The position numbers were made by a program, and so were the translations under genes. Below the pieces are notes generated by a model. It saw only the letters and a list, made by a program, of their open reading frames with translations. It was not told the DNA's origin and did no database searches. Positions 24,761 through 33,478 of a stretch of 64,000 nt of DNA are shown here, in pieces (position 1 is the first letter of the stretch; each line of letters opens with the position of its first letter). The stretch is from assembly GCA_002030045.1 (NCBI GenBank), contig LQBI01000001.1:62001-126000 (forward strand), in the 5' to 3' direction. Source of the stretch: Candidatus Aegiribacteria sp. MLS_C (GTDB lineage: Bacteria > Fermentibacterota > Fermentibacteria > Fermentibacterales > JCC-6).

Positions 24761-26050
24761 ATGGCCGGAGGAGCGAACTTCAACCCATTCAGGATGGCTC
24801 AGGAGCAGTTCGACAAGGTAGCGGACTTCCTGGACCTGGACGAGGGGGCGAGGGGTCTTTTGCGGAATCCCATGAGGGAGTATCACTTCAACATCCCCGT
24901 AAGGATGGACGACGGTTCCGTCAAGGTGTTCAGGGGCTTCAGGTGCCAGCATAACGATGCAAGGGGACCCAGCAAGGGCGGCATCAGGTTCCACCCCCAG
25001 GAGACCATAGATACCGTAAGGGCTCTTTCCATGTGGATGACCTGGAAGTGCTCCGTAGTTGACATCCCCCTGGGAGGCGGGAAAGGCGGCGTCATCTGCG
25101 ACCCGCACAACCTTTCGATGAGGGAGCAGGAACAGATATGCAGGGGCTGGATCAGGCAGCTTGTCAGGAACGTGGGCCCGCTGCAGGACGTACCGGCTCC
25201 CGACGTGATGACAAGCGCCCAGCACATGCTGTGGATGATGGACGAGTACGAGACGATAATGGGTGCCAAGTACCCCGGCATGATCACCGGCAAGCCCGTA
25301 GGCATGGGCGGCAGCCTCGGAAGGACCGAGGCCACCGGTTTCGGCTTGATCTTCACCGTCCGGGAAGCCCTGAAACAGCTGGGTATCAGACCCCAGGACA
25401 CCATTGCGAGCGTCCAGGGGTTCGGTAACGTGGCACAGTACGCCATCCGTCTCTACAACCAGCTGGGCGGTACGGTCGTATGCGTTTCCTGCTGGGACCA
25501 GACGGACCAGAAGAGCTACTCTTTCCGCAAGATGGACGGTATCGATCTGGATGTCCTCCTGTCAATCACCGACAAGTTCGGTGGAATAGACAAACAGAAG
25601 GCTAAGGACCTCGGCTACGAGCTGCTGGACGGCGATCGGTGGATCGACCAGGAAGTGGACATACTCCTGCCCTGCGCACTGGAGAACCAGATTAACTCCG
25701 AGACCGTCAAGAAGATAAGCAGCAGGGTGAAGCTGATCGGCGAGGGAGCCAACGGACCTACCACACCCGAGGCCGACATCGTCATCAAGGAGAAGGGCAT
25801 CTTCGATATCCCGGACTTCCTGGCGAACGCCGGCGGGGTCACCTGCTCCTACTTCGAGCAGGTCCAGTGCAACATGAACTACTACTGGACCAAGGACGAG
25901 GTTCTCGGCAAGCTGGACCAGAAGATGACCGAGGCCTTCATAGCGGTCAGCGATCTGGCGGCGAAGCACAATATCTACATGCGGGACGCTGCCTACGTGA
26001 TAAGCGTTAGCAGGGTCGTGGAAGCATGCAGGGCCAGAGGCTGGATTTAG
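24761..26050 (+). CDS. gdhA: Glutamate dehydrogenase
   Basis: The enzyme interconverts glutamate with 2-oxoglutarate and ammonia, linking amino-acid fermentation and nitrogen assimilation. The 429-residue product has the substrate site GPSKGGIRFHP, the catalytic lysine in IPLGGGKGGV and the NAD(P) fold with VQGFGNVAQYA. The C-terminal part has GEGANGPTTPEAD and FLANAGGVTCSYFEQVQ. Size and pattern match the shorter hexameric type often used with NAD in fermenters, but coenzyme choice is not certain. It stands alone with a terminator-like hairpin after it. Confidence 0.93.
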   Translation: MAGGANFNPFRMAQEQFDKVADFLDLDEGARGLLRNPMREYHFNIPVRMDDGSVKVFRGFRCQHNDARGPSKGGIRFHPQETIDTVRALSMWMTWKCSVVDIPLGGGKGGVICDPHNLSMREQEQICRGWIRQLVRNVGPLQDVPAPDVMTSAQHMLWMMDEYETIMGAKYPGMITGKPVGMGGSLGRTEATGFGLIFTVREALKQLGIRPQDTIASVQGFGNVAQYAIRLYNQLGGTVVCVSCWDQTDQKSYSFRKMDGIDLDVLLSITDKFGGIDKQKAKDLGYELLDGDRWIDQEVDILLPCALENQINSETVKKISSRVKLIGEGANGPTTPEADIVIKEKGIFDIPDFLANAGGVTCSYFEQVQCNMNYYWTKDEVLGKLDQKMTEAFIAVSDLAAKHNIYMRDAAYVISVSRVVEACRARGWI

Positions 26051-26068
26051 CACCGGCAGATCCGGGAA

Positions 26069-26102
26069 GCGAGGGCGCCCGTTACCTGCGGGCGCCCTTC
26101 GC
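26069..26102 (+). terminator. Strong hairpin after gdhA
   Basis: AGGGCGCCCG at 26072-26081 pairs exactly with 26089-26098 around the loop TTACCTG. GCG/CGC pairs extend it outwards with one bulge. No T-run follows, so it is a terminator-like stem rather than a textbook intrinsic terminator. Confidence 0.55.
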
Positions 26103-26117
26103 TCATTGAGGGAGAGC

Positions 26118-26978
26118 ATGGGACTCTGCTTTTTCTGCAGTGACCTGCACGGCGATCAAGTGAAGTACCGATCACTGTTCGAAGCCGTACTCAGAGATGG
26201 ACCGGAAGCAGTTTTCCTGGGAGGTGACCTGTTCCCTGGAGCATTCGCATCTCTGGCGCAGGGCAGGGATTCCGGGGAGTTCCTGGAGGAGACCCTGGCA
26301 GGAGGGTTCCTGGCCCTCAGGCAGGAAATGAGCGAAGACTACCCCGAAGTATTCGTGATCCTGGGCAACGATGACGGCAGGTACCTCGAACCGGCTGTCC
26401 TCGAGTGGGATTCCCGCGGTCTGTGGCACTACTCCCATGGTCGTTTCCTCGACCTGGACAGGTTCCGGGTCTTCGGATACTCCTATGTACCCCCGACTCC
26501 ATTCATGCTCAAGGATTGGGAGAAGTACGACGTATCAAGATTTGTGGATCCCGGTTCGGTACATCCTTCGGACGGGATGCATTCCGTTCCTGTATCGGAT
26601 TATGAACTGGCCTTCTCGACCATACGGGACGATCTGAGCGAGATGACATCCGGGCAGGACCTCTCCGACACCATAATGCTCTTTCATTCCCCGCCCTACG
26701 GCACCGATCTGGACAGGGCGGCCCTGGACGGGGTCCAGGTCGACCATGCACCGCTGGATGTTCACGTGGGGAGCATTGCGATCTCCAGACTGATAAAGGC
26801 GAAACAGCCCCTGGTGACCCTTCACGGCCACGTGCACGAATCAGCTTCCCTGACGGGCAGATGGATGGAGAGGATGGGCGGCACCTTCATGTTCTCCGCG
26901 GGTCATGACGGCCCGGAACTGGCGCTGGTCGAGTTCGACCCCGAAAACCCTGCGTCAGCGGTAAGGGAACTCCTGTAG
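26118..26978 (+). CDS. Calcineurin-like metallophosphoesterase
   Basis: The 286-residue product shows the metallophosphoesterase motifs in order: CSDLHGD, FLGGDLFPG, LGNDDGR, MLFHSPPYG and LHGHVHES. The two-metal centre is therefore complete. Such enzymes hydrolyse phosphomonoesters or phosphodiesters, and the substrate cannot be told. The ATG at 26118 follows GAGGGAGAG. An in-frame TTG upstream is less likely. It converges on the PEP-synthase-like operon. Confidence 0.85.
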   Translation: MGLCFFCSDLHGDQVKYRSLFEAVLRDGPEAVFLGGDLFPGAFASLAQGRDSGEFLEETLAGGFLALRQEMSEDYPEVFVILGNDDGRYLEPAVLEWDSRGLWHYSHGRFLDLDRFRVFGYSYVPPTPFMLKDWEKYDVSRFVDPGSVHPSDGMHSVPVSDYELAFSTIRDDLSEMTSGQDLSDTIMLFHSPPYGTDLDRAALDGVQVDHAPLDVHVGSIAISRLIKAKQPLVTLHGHVHESASLTGRWMERMGGTFMFSAGHDGPELALVEFDPENPASAVRELL

Positions 26979-27062
26979 GGTCGATCCCGGCAGCGATCCC
27001 CTGTCCCTGCGATCTCCCTGTATAAGTCGTTGGATTGAATTCCCGGGAGCTGCCGGGATTCT

Positions 27063-27090
27063 CCAGCGGACCGGACATCCAGGCCGCTGG
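27063..27090. terminator. Hairpin between convergent genes
   Basis: CCAGCGG at 27063-27069 pairs with CCGCTGG at 27084-27090 around a 14-base loop, in the 169-base gap between the phosphoesterase and the convergent minus-strand operon. It has no T-run on either strand. It may help end transcription from both sides. Confidence 0.3.
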
Positions 27091-27147
27091 ATGGCGCCCG
27101 GGCGGGCAACGAAGAACAACCTGGCTCCGTGATGAATGGAACCTGCG

Positions 27148-30100
27148 TCAGTCCCTGGACCCGCCCATCTCCAGCGGTCTCGCAGCGTCGCTGACCGCCC
27201 CTATCTTCGAAGCGTAGGATTGTCTGTTCTCTATGTCCGTATCGGTTATCACGTGCACGTCCAGGAGGTTCTCTGTACGCATGCCCGTCCTGATGGAGTT
27301 CATCTCGGAGAGGCACACGTCCCAGCCCTCAAGATAGGAATCCAGCATTTTCCTCTGATCTTCGGTACCCTGGAAGTGCACCAGGAGGTCCAAGTCGCTC
27401 AGAGCTCCGGCGGTTGCGTTCTTGGTGCTTCCGAACACGTACATGGCCCGTACGCCGTACTTAGAAGGATCGATCCCCCCGGCCAGGGTCTCGGCCATCC
27501 TCTGCCTCCAGAGCCAGTGATCATCGGATTCCAGCTCCGTGGTCCTCTGTCTCTTGGGGAGTCTTTCCCTGGAACTCCTCAGAAGATCGTCCTCATGGAC
27601 AAGGTAGCCCGCCGCCTGGCCCTCGTCACCGTTCATAGCTATCATGAGGACGCTGCCGCCCGTGCATTCCCTGACGTCTATCACCCTCACCACGCCGGCC
27701 AGCCCGGCGCAATCCGGAAGCAGCTGCGTGAGCTTGTTCTCGCTTTCTCTGAAGAAATCCCTCCTGAAGACCACGCCGTCGTCGTCGGGATAGAGGGGAA
27801 GGTATCTGATGCCGGCCTCCACAAGGTCCTGGAAGAAATGGGTGCCGAAGGAGAGGTCCGGGACGTAGCTTCCCCTCCTGAAAGCCATCTCGATCAGGGC
27901 AGCCGTGTTGTTGATGTCCGAATAGGTGACCTGGACACCGAGCTTGACGTCGCCCCGGCTTCCCCATCTCCCAGGTCCCATCAGTATGAAGCTCCTCTTG
28001 TTAAGGAGACTGTTGAGCCTTCCCACGATCCTTCCCACTTCCACCAGCTGTTCCATGCTGCCCAGCGAATCGTAGGCTTCCGGATCCACGTAAACAATGT
28101 GTGTTATTCCCTGCACGAAACCGTCGGATACGTACCTGTTGGCGGTGAACAGTATATCCTCGCTCTCCGGCTTTTCTGCCGGGCAGGCGTCATCGACCTG
28201 GGCCCACGAACTCTGGGCTCTGCACTGAAGCAGGTATATGTTCCTGTCGTCCGCCGCGAACTCCAGGTCCACCGGGAAGCCGCACCACTGCTCCAGCAGG
28301 TCCAGCATCCTTCTCATGGTACCCAGGAAACTGCTTCCCGGGCCAAGGAGTCCCTCGAAGGTCGGGATGACGTATTCACTGCTGAAGTCCGTCAATCTGT
28401 TCACCCTGGATATCATGCCATCACGATGTGTGGAGAACACCTTCTCGACCTGGGGGTACTCGTAACCGTACTCCCTTATGACGTCCTCCACGCGGACGGT
28501 TTCGATCCTCCTCTCCTCGAGGTTGATCACGTCCATGAACTTGGGTGCGTACCTGACGGTCTCGTCTACACTGGTGTTCACCCTGAGGCCGGGCTGCCCC
28601 GGGGCCGCGAGAACCGGGAAGTCGTCCCCCAGCCGGTCCACCGCTCTGGTGCCCAGTCCCGGGACAAGGCGGAGCAGACCGTCCTCCCTGCTTATCCTGG
28701 AGGACCACCTGAACTCGTTCCTGCTGAAGGCGACACCGCTGAAGGCGGGCATGTAGTATTTTCCGACCCTTGTACCCACCACCTGCTGGATCAGTATGCC
28801 CATCTCCTCCTGGAAGTCAAGGAGGTTCCTCTCCTTCCTGTATTCTATCGGATCGGGGCCGAACATCGAGGCGTAAACCTCGGCGATCGCGTCCATCAGA
28901 GCGTCCAGCCGCTCGCTCTTGGACCCCTGGTTCGCCAGGAAGAGGCTCTTGTACTTGCCGCTGAAGGCGGCCTCGATGCTGTCCTCGAGAAGGCTGGAGC
29001 TTCGTACGATCAGAGGATAATCTCCGATGGAGTCCAGAGTGACGGACAGGCCTCTCTTCATCTCAGGGCTGAAGGCGCAGTTCTTGAAGAGCTGAATGAG
29101 GTTGGGGTATTCTAGCCGTATCTCTCCAAGGTAGCGGTACCTGTATTCCAGGAGTTCCTCCAGCCTGTTATGGTGGACGAAATCCAGAATACCGTCGCTG
29201 CTGATGTACCATGTGGAAGGGGTTCTGATGGCGGATAGGCTCCCGTCCTTGCCGCCCGCCTGCTCGAGCACCCTTTCCGCCATGAAAAGACCTGCACCCT
29301 TGCCTCCGAGCTGTCCGTGGCTCCGTCCGGGAAGGATGAGGTAATTCGCCAGTGTGTAGAAATGCGAGATGGAGACCGATTCCTTGAGCCTGCTGATATA
29401 ATCCAGCCTCCTGCTCACAAGACGTCTTATGAAGGATACCTTCAGGGCGTTCAGGACCGGGCGGGAGAGGCTCTCCTCGTCACTGACGACCCATCGGTGG
29501 GTTTCCATGGCCTGGATTATGTCCGTGAGCGAACTCGCGTGATCGTCCAGCACATTGATCAGGTGCTCGATCCTGTTCTCACCTATCCACCTCTGAAGAA
29601 GTTCCAGTATCTGTTCGCCGGTGAGTTCCCTGCCGGCTATGGCAAGTATCTCCTGGACAAGCTCGTAGCTGACCTCGAACTGGTGCCTGGGTATGGGCTG
29701 GTTGATGCCGCGGTGGTCCAGCTCGGAGTCCTTTCCCGAGGTTTGTCCCGCCCATCTGTTCAGCAGGGCGGTGGCATCGGATATGCCTATGAAGCTCAGG
29801 TAGTTGAGGAGTCTGCGGGACAGTGTCTGATAGAGTTTCCTGTCCGTTATGAGAAGCATGTCCAGGATGGTCCTCCAGGATTCGGTACCGGACTGCAGTT
29901 CGGTCAGTCCGGTGGCGTCCTCCTCGAACATCTGCGAGAGACTGTCATGAAGAATGGTATGGGATATCCTTCTGGCCAGGTTCCTCAGGAGCCGTCTCTC
30001 CTCGTCGAGGAAGGCCCCCTTCTCGAGCTGCGGGACCTTATCGGGGTAACTGACCGATACGCTCCCGACTATGCTTCCATTGATGACCAGGTTCTCCGAG

Positions 30101-30345
30101 AGCACCGGCCCGCCTTCCCGGTAGTCGCTGGAGTTGTACTCCCTGCCCATGTACAGGATCCTGGCCTTGCAGTCGGTAGGGTTGTAGAAGCCCTGCGGCA
30201 TGGCGTCGGCGACCATCTGGAGCTTCTCGGCCAGCGGACTGTCCGTCATGAGGATCTCGTCGGCCATGTAAAGACAGTTGAGTTCCTTTGCCCGTTCCCT
30301 CAGGGAGCTGAGGAGCTGCTGGGGATCGTGTCCCTTCTCCGTCAT
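27148..30345 (-). CDS. PEP-synthase-like ATP-grasp protein with NCLY sensor and nucleotidyltransferase
   Basis: The 1065-residue product has an N-terminal domain with AKELNCLY at residues 19-26, a GAF-like sensor type also seen in histidine kinases. A helical region follows. From residue 345 comes a PPDK/PEP-synthase ATP-grasp domain, with GGKGAGL at 347, VRSSSLLEDS and FSGKY, VVGTRVGKYYMPAFSGVAFSR and LLQCRAQS. A shared domain with GPGRWGS (about 790) and GTHFFQDLV is next. The C-terminus is a minimal nucleotidyltransferase with Gly972-Ser973 and the acidic pair Asp984/Asp986. The phosphohistidine swivel and PEP-binding barrel are absent, so it is not a PEP synthase. Function unknown. Its start overlaps the upstream paralogue (ATGA). 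Confidence 0.85.
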   Translation of the reverse strand: MTEKGHDPQQLLSSLRERAKELNCLYMADEILMTDSPLAEKLQMVADAMPQGFYNPTDCKARILYMGREYNSSDYREGGPVLSENLVINGSIVGSVSVSYPDKVPQLEKGAFLDEERRLLRNLARRISHTILHDSLSQMFEEDATGLTELQSGTESWRTILDMLLITDRKLYQTLSRRLLNYLSFIGISDATALLNRWAGQTSGKDSELDHRGINQPIPRHQFEVSYELVQEILAIAGRELTGEQILELLQRWIGENRIEHLINVLDDHASSLTDIIQAMETHRWVVSDEESLSRPVLNALKVSFIRRLVSRRLDYISRLKESVSISHFYTLANYLILPGRSHGQLGGKGAGLFMAERVLEQAGGKDGSLSAIRTPSTWYISSDGILDFVHHNRLEELLEYRYRYLGEIRLEYPNLIQLFKNCAFSPEMKRGLSVTLDSIGDYPLIVRSSSLLEDSIEAAFSGKYKSLFLANQGSKSERLDALMDAIAEVYASMFGPDPIEYRKERNLLDFQEEMGILIQQVVGTRVGKYYMPAFSGVAFSRNEFRWSSRISREDGLLRLVPGLGTRAVDRLGDDFPVLAAPGQPGLRVNTSVDETVRYAPKFMDVINLEERRIETVRVEDVIREYGYEYPQVEKVFSTHRDGMISRVNRLTDFSSEYVIPTFEGLLGPGSSFLGTMRRMLDLLEQWCGFPVDLEFAADDRNIYLLQCRAQSSWAQVDDACPAEKPESEDILFTANRYVSDGFVQGITHIVYVDPEAYDSLGSMEQLVEVGRIVGRLNSLLNKRSFILMGPGRWGSRGDVKLGVQVTYSDINNTAALIEMAFRRGSYVPDLSFGTHFFQDLVEAGIRYLPLYPDDDGVVFRRDFFRESENKLTQLLPDCAGLAGVVRVIDVRECTGGSVLMIAMNGDEGQAAGYLVHEDDLLRSSRERLPKRQRTTELESDDHWLWRQRMAETLAGGIDPSKYGVRAMYVFGSTKNATAGALSDLDLLVHFQGTEDQRKMLDSYLEGWDVCLSEMNSIRTGMRTENLLDVHVITDTDIENRQSYASKIGAVSDAARPLEMGGSRD

Positions 30346-32012
30346 CTGATCACCACTCCTAATCCTCGTCTTCCGTCTATCCTGGTACGGAGTCCGCCGG
30401 GTATGCAGATGCAGCGGACATGTTCCGATTCGTCCAGTATCTCGACCCCGTCCTCAAGCAGGTCCCACCTCACCGGTCCGTCCAGCGCCTCATTCACCGA
30501 AAGGTAACCCACTCCGAAACTGGATAGGTTGTGGAAGAAATGGGATCCCTGACTGAGTTCGACCCTCATGGAAGGTCCTGAGACCTCCATCAGCACTCTG
30601 GCACCGGATATGTGTCCCCAGGTGACCGGAATGCCCAGCCACGGATCGGTGCTGCCCCATCTCCCGAATCCGATCAGCAGGTATTCTTCTCCCAGGCTCG
30701 ACATGAACCTGTTGGCGGCAGCAACCTCTCCCGCTATTCCTGCGGTCGAAGAGCTGCTGAAGTTATCGGGTCTCACGTACACCACGTGATCCAGTCTGTT
30801 GTCGCCGTTACCCAGCGCCCTCCTGGAAATGGCGATCACCCCCGGGGAGGACAGCTCCTCCGGCTTTATCTCCACTTCGTCACCGGCCCCGGCGATGGGT
30901 CTGACCTGCAGGAGGCCGAGTTCGGGACCGCTCTCCCTGGAAGGTCCCCTCAGGGCGAACTCAAGCTCCACGGGAGTCCCCGATCGATCTGAACACAGTT
31001 CCATGGACCTGGCCACGGCCTCGTTAAGGCGTACGACCCGGTCCTGAAGGATGGGGGCGAAGTTGAGCACCCTTGGGCCATCCCTTCCGGTCCCGCTCAC
31101 CAGCATGTCGGACCCGGGGACGTAGGTGGAGGCCACAAGGCTGAGAGTCCCGTCATAATCAGCATCCTCAAGGGGACAGGAGGCCATGAACTCCGTCTCC
31201 CTTATCGGGTCGTACTCGGTTACCCTCTCCATGTTCACGCACCAGAACCGGTTCTGTGTCCCCTTCATCATCTCCGTGACCGAACCGAAGGGAGGGGGGG
31301 TCTTCGGATTCCTGGGGCTGTAGGACCAGCAGAGGCCGCCGTCGACGATGGTCTTTCCGAGCCCCAGCGCAAGGTTCACGACTCCGTCCTCCGGCCTGCT
31401 GCTGCCGAATGCGTAGTAGTTGTAGGAACGTGCGACGCCAGATACGACCGGGTAGAACCTGTTCCCGTACCTCCTGCCTGCGATGTCCTGCAGTACCACT
31501 GCCATGGCCTCTTCGGACAGGTCCGAGCCCATGCCCCTGTGGAATTCCCTGGAATCGGCGAAGAAGGTACTGGCCCAGACCAGTTTGACTGCCTCCATCA
31601 GCTTCCGGAAGCGTATCTCGTCGGAAGGCTGGTTGTTCGGCAGCATCTTGGTCTGGTATATGCCGGCGAGAGGTGTCCTGAGGCTGTCCTCCAGCAGGCT
31701 GGACGACCTTACGGCGACCGGTTCCCTCGTGTCGGCGATGTACTTCCAGAGTTCGCCGGAGAGAATCGGGGAGACCTCTCCCCTCATGAACGCCATGGCT
31801 ATCCTGTCGTCGGCCTCATCGTCCTCCGCGTCCCTCCCCAGGCCGTTCCTGCCGATGAAATCCCTGAAGTGATCGGCGGCGATAACGGTGAAACCGGGTA
31901 CGGTCACTTCCATCGGGAAGTCTTCCGCGGATTCGAGCGACCCGAGGATGGCCATGAGCCCGGATGCCTTGCCTCCGATACCGCCTTCGCCCAGTACGGC
32001 TGGATCGCTCAT
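30342..32012 (-). CDS. PEP-synthase-like ATP-grasp protein, short paralogue
   Basis: The 556-residue product is the first gene of a two-gene minus-strand operon. It has the PPDK-type ATP-grasp features GGIGGKASGL near the start, VRSSSLLEDS and AGIYQT, YPVVSGVARSYNYY, LALGLGKTIVDGG and LLQVRPI. A C-terminal domain follows with FGRWGSTDPWLG and GSHFFHNLSSFGVGYL, the same as in the larger partner. It lacks the sensor and nucleotidyltransferase parts, and both proteins lack the phosphohistidine domain. TCAGGAGGTG lies before the ATG at 32012, which decides the start. Function unknown. Confidence 0.83.
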   Translation of the reverse strand: MSDPAVLGEGGIGGKASGLMAILGSLESAEDFPMEVTVPGFTVIAADHFRDFIGRNGLGRDAEDDEADDRIAMAFMRGEVSPILSGELWKYIADTREPVAVRSSSLLEDSLRTPLAGIYQTKMLPNNQPSDEIRFRKLMEAVKLVWASTFFADSREFHRGMGSDLSEEAMAVVLQDIAGRRYGNRFYPVVSGVARSYNYYAFGSSRPEDGVVNLALGLGKTIVDGGLCWSYSPRNPKTPPPFGSVTEMMKGTQNRFWCVNMERVTEYDPIRETEFMASCPLEDADYDGTLSLVASTYVPGSDMLVSGTGRDGPRVLNFAPILQDRVVRLNEAVARSMELCSDRSGTPVELEFALRGPSRESGPELGLLQVRPIAGAGDEVEIKPEELSSPGVIAISRRALGNGDNRLDHVVYVRPDNFSSSSTAGIAGEVAAANRFMSSLGEEYLLIGFGRWGSTDPWLGIPVTWGHISGARVLMEVSGPSMRVELSQGSHFFHNLSSFGVGYLSVNEALDGPVRWDLLEDGVEILDESEHVRCICIPGGLRTRIDGRRGLGVVIR

Positions 32013-32156
32013 GCCCGGGACACCTCCTGAAGGTATGAATATGACTTCGAGAACTATAACAGCATGTCCGGCACCGGAACAGGATTCCATTGCGTCCGGT
32101 GTCCCCGAGGGAGGCAAGTCTTCACGCCGCAGAACCTTAAAGAATGGGGGCTGAAT

Positions 32157-32185
32157 TTGACAAGGTAGACGGCCGGGACTATCAT
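32157..32185 (+). promoter_or_regulatory. Near-consensus promoter for the glycosyltransferase operon
   Basis: TTGACA at 32157-32162 and TATCAT at 32180-32185 are exactly 17 bases apart. The glycosyltransferase ATG is at 32230. The divergent ATP-grasp operon starts at 32012. A TATAGT on the minus strand at 32053-32058 could be its -10 box, but the matching -35 is poor. Confidence 0.7.
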
Positions 32186-32229
32186 CACCGGACACTGCGG
32201 GTCCCCGGGATACACTGAAGGGCGGTTCG

Positions 32230-33477
32230 ATGGACAGGGGAAGGATCACATACATTCTCGGCTTTCTGCCCACGTACGTTCTCAGGGAGGTCCTCGAACT
32301 GGCTTCCAGAGGTTACCGTGTCGACGTTTTCCTCCCGGATTCCGAGGAGATCTCCGAGTTCTGGATGGACATCATCTCATCCGAGGAGATGCTCGATTCG
32401 GTCAGTGTACACAGGATCGTACCGGTCCGACTGTACAGCTGCTCTCCCGGCCCGCTGGTCTCCTTCTTCATGAGCGAATGCGTCCCGGTTCTGATTCGGC
32501 ATCCCCTGAGGTTCCTCCGGCTTGCTGCCGAGGCTCTGCGGACCAGGTCCTTCAGATTCTTCCTGGCCGGTGCGGGGGTCGCCCGCAGGATGTCGCCGGA
32601 CACACTGATAGTGCATTCCCACTTCGCGAGGACCGTTGCCTTCTCCGGCATGTGGGCGGCAGGTCTTCTGGGGCTCCCCTTCACGGTGACCACCCATGCA
32701 GTGGACATCTTCGTCCCGAGGAGGGAGGACCTCGTAGACCGGCTGCTTCGAAGGGCGGAGGGAGTCATGACCATATCATGGTTCAACAGGTCCTACATGG
32801 CCGGACGCTACGGTGAGGAACTCCTTGAGAAGGCTCGTGTGACCCATCTGGGACTGGACTGCGAGTCCCTGCCGGAGAGAAGTCCCGTTCTGGATGGTCC
32901 TCCGCTCGTGGTCTGTACCGCCAGCGGACTGGTGGAGAAGAAGGGAGTGTCAGTCCTTATAGAGGCATGCGCTGTGCTGAAGGACATGGGTATCGATTTC
33001 AGATGCCTTGTGATAGGGGCCGACAGGCCAGGCGCTCTCCTGGAGAAGTACAGGAGGATGGTCAGGGAGAAGGGTCTCGATGACCGGGTCGAGTTCACCG
33101 GTGCAATGAGGGCCGGAAGCGTGCTGTCGACGGTTGCAGGGGCCGATCTGTTCGTGCTTCCTTCAGTGAAGGCCCTGAACGGTGACATGGACGGCATACC
33201 GGTTTCGCTTATGGAGTCCATGTCCATTGGCGTACCCTCCATTTCCACATGGATCTCCGGAATTCCTGAGCTTGTCGAGGATGGCGTCTCCGGTCTTCTC
33301 GTGCAGCCGGGGGATCCCGCAGGACTGGCAGAGGCGATGGCCCGGCTCCTCTCCGACAGGGAGCTGGCATCCGGACTGGGCGAGGCGGGACGAAGGAAGG
33401 TACGGGAGGACTTCAGCGTCTCCGGCTACGTATCCTCACTGCTGGACTGCTGGTCCGGTCTCCTGCACGGGAACTGA
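32230..33477 (+). CDS. Glycosyltransferase family 4 (GT-B fold)
   Basis: The 415-residue product should transfer a sugar from an activated donor to a surface glycan. The N-terminal Rossmann part has VHSHFARTVAFS. The donor-binding part has the GT4 pattern GLVEKKGVSVLIEA, DRVEFTGAMRAGSV, and the late DGIPVSLMESMSIGVPSI with the E-x7-E-like segment, then GISELVEDGVSGLLVQPGD-type sequence (here ISGIPELVEDG). The next gene is a flippase, two bases away, so the pair probably makes and exports a polysaccharide or O-antigen unit. Confidence 0.9.
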   Translation: MDRGRITYILGFLPTYVLREVLELASRGYRVDVFLPDSEEISEFWMDIISSEEMLDSVSVHRIVPVRLYSCSPGPLVSFFMSECVPVLIRHPLRFLRLAAEALRTRSFRFFLAGAGVARRMSPDTLIVHSHFARTVAFSGMWAAGLLGLPFTVTTHAVDIFVPRREDLVDRLLRRAEGVMTISWFNRSYMAGRYGEELLEKARVTHLGLDCESLPERSPVLDGPPLVVCTASGLVEKKGVSVLIEACAVLKDMGIDFRCLVIGADRPGALLEKYRRMVREKGLDDRVEFTGAMRAGSVLSTVAGADLFVLPSVKALNGDMDGIPVSLMESMSIGVPSISTWISGIPELVEDGVSGLLVQPGDPAGLAEAMARLLSDRELASGLGEAGRRKVREDFSVSGYVSSLLDCWSGLLHGN

Positions 33478-33478
33478 A

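Noticed and set aside
27136-29115. 659-codon open frame on the plus strand opposite the large ATP-grasp gene
   Set aside because: It is a shadow of the coding strand in GC-rich DNA. The minus-strand product has clear domains and this one has none.
27148-30345. Phosphoenolpyruvate synthase (ppsA)
   Set aside because: Only the ATP-grasp part is present. The phosphohistidine and PEP-binding domains needed for the reaction are missing.
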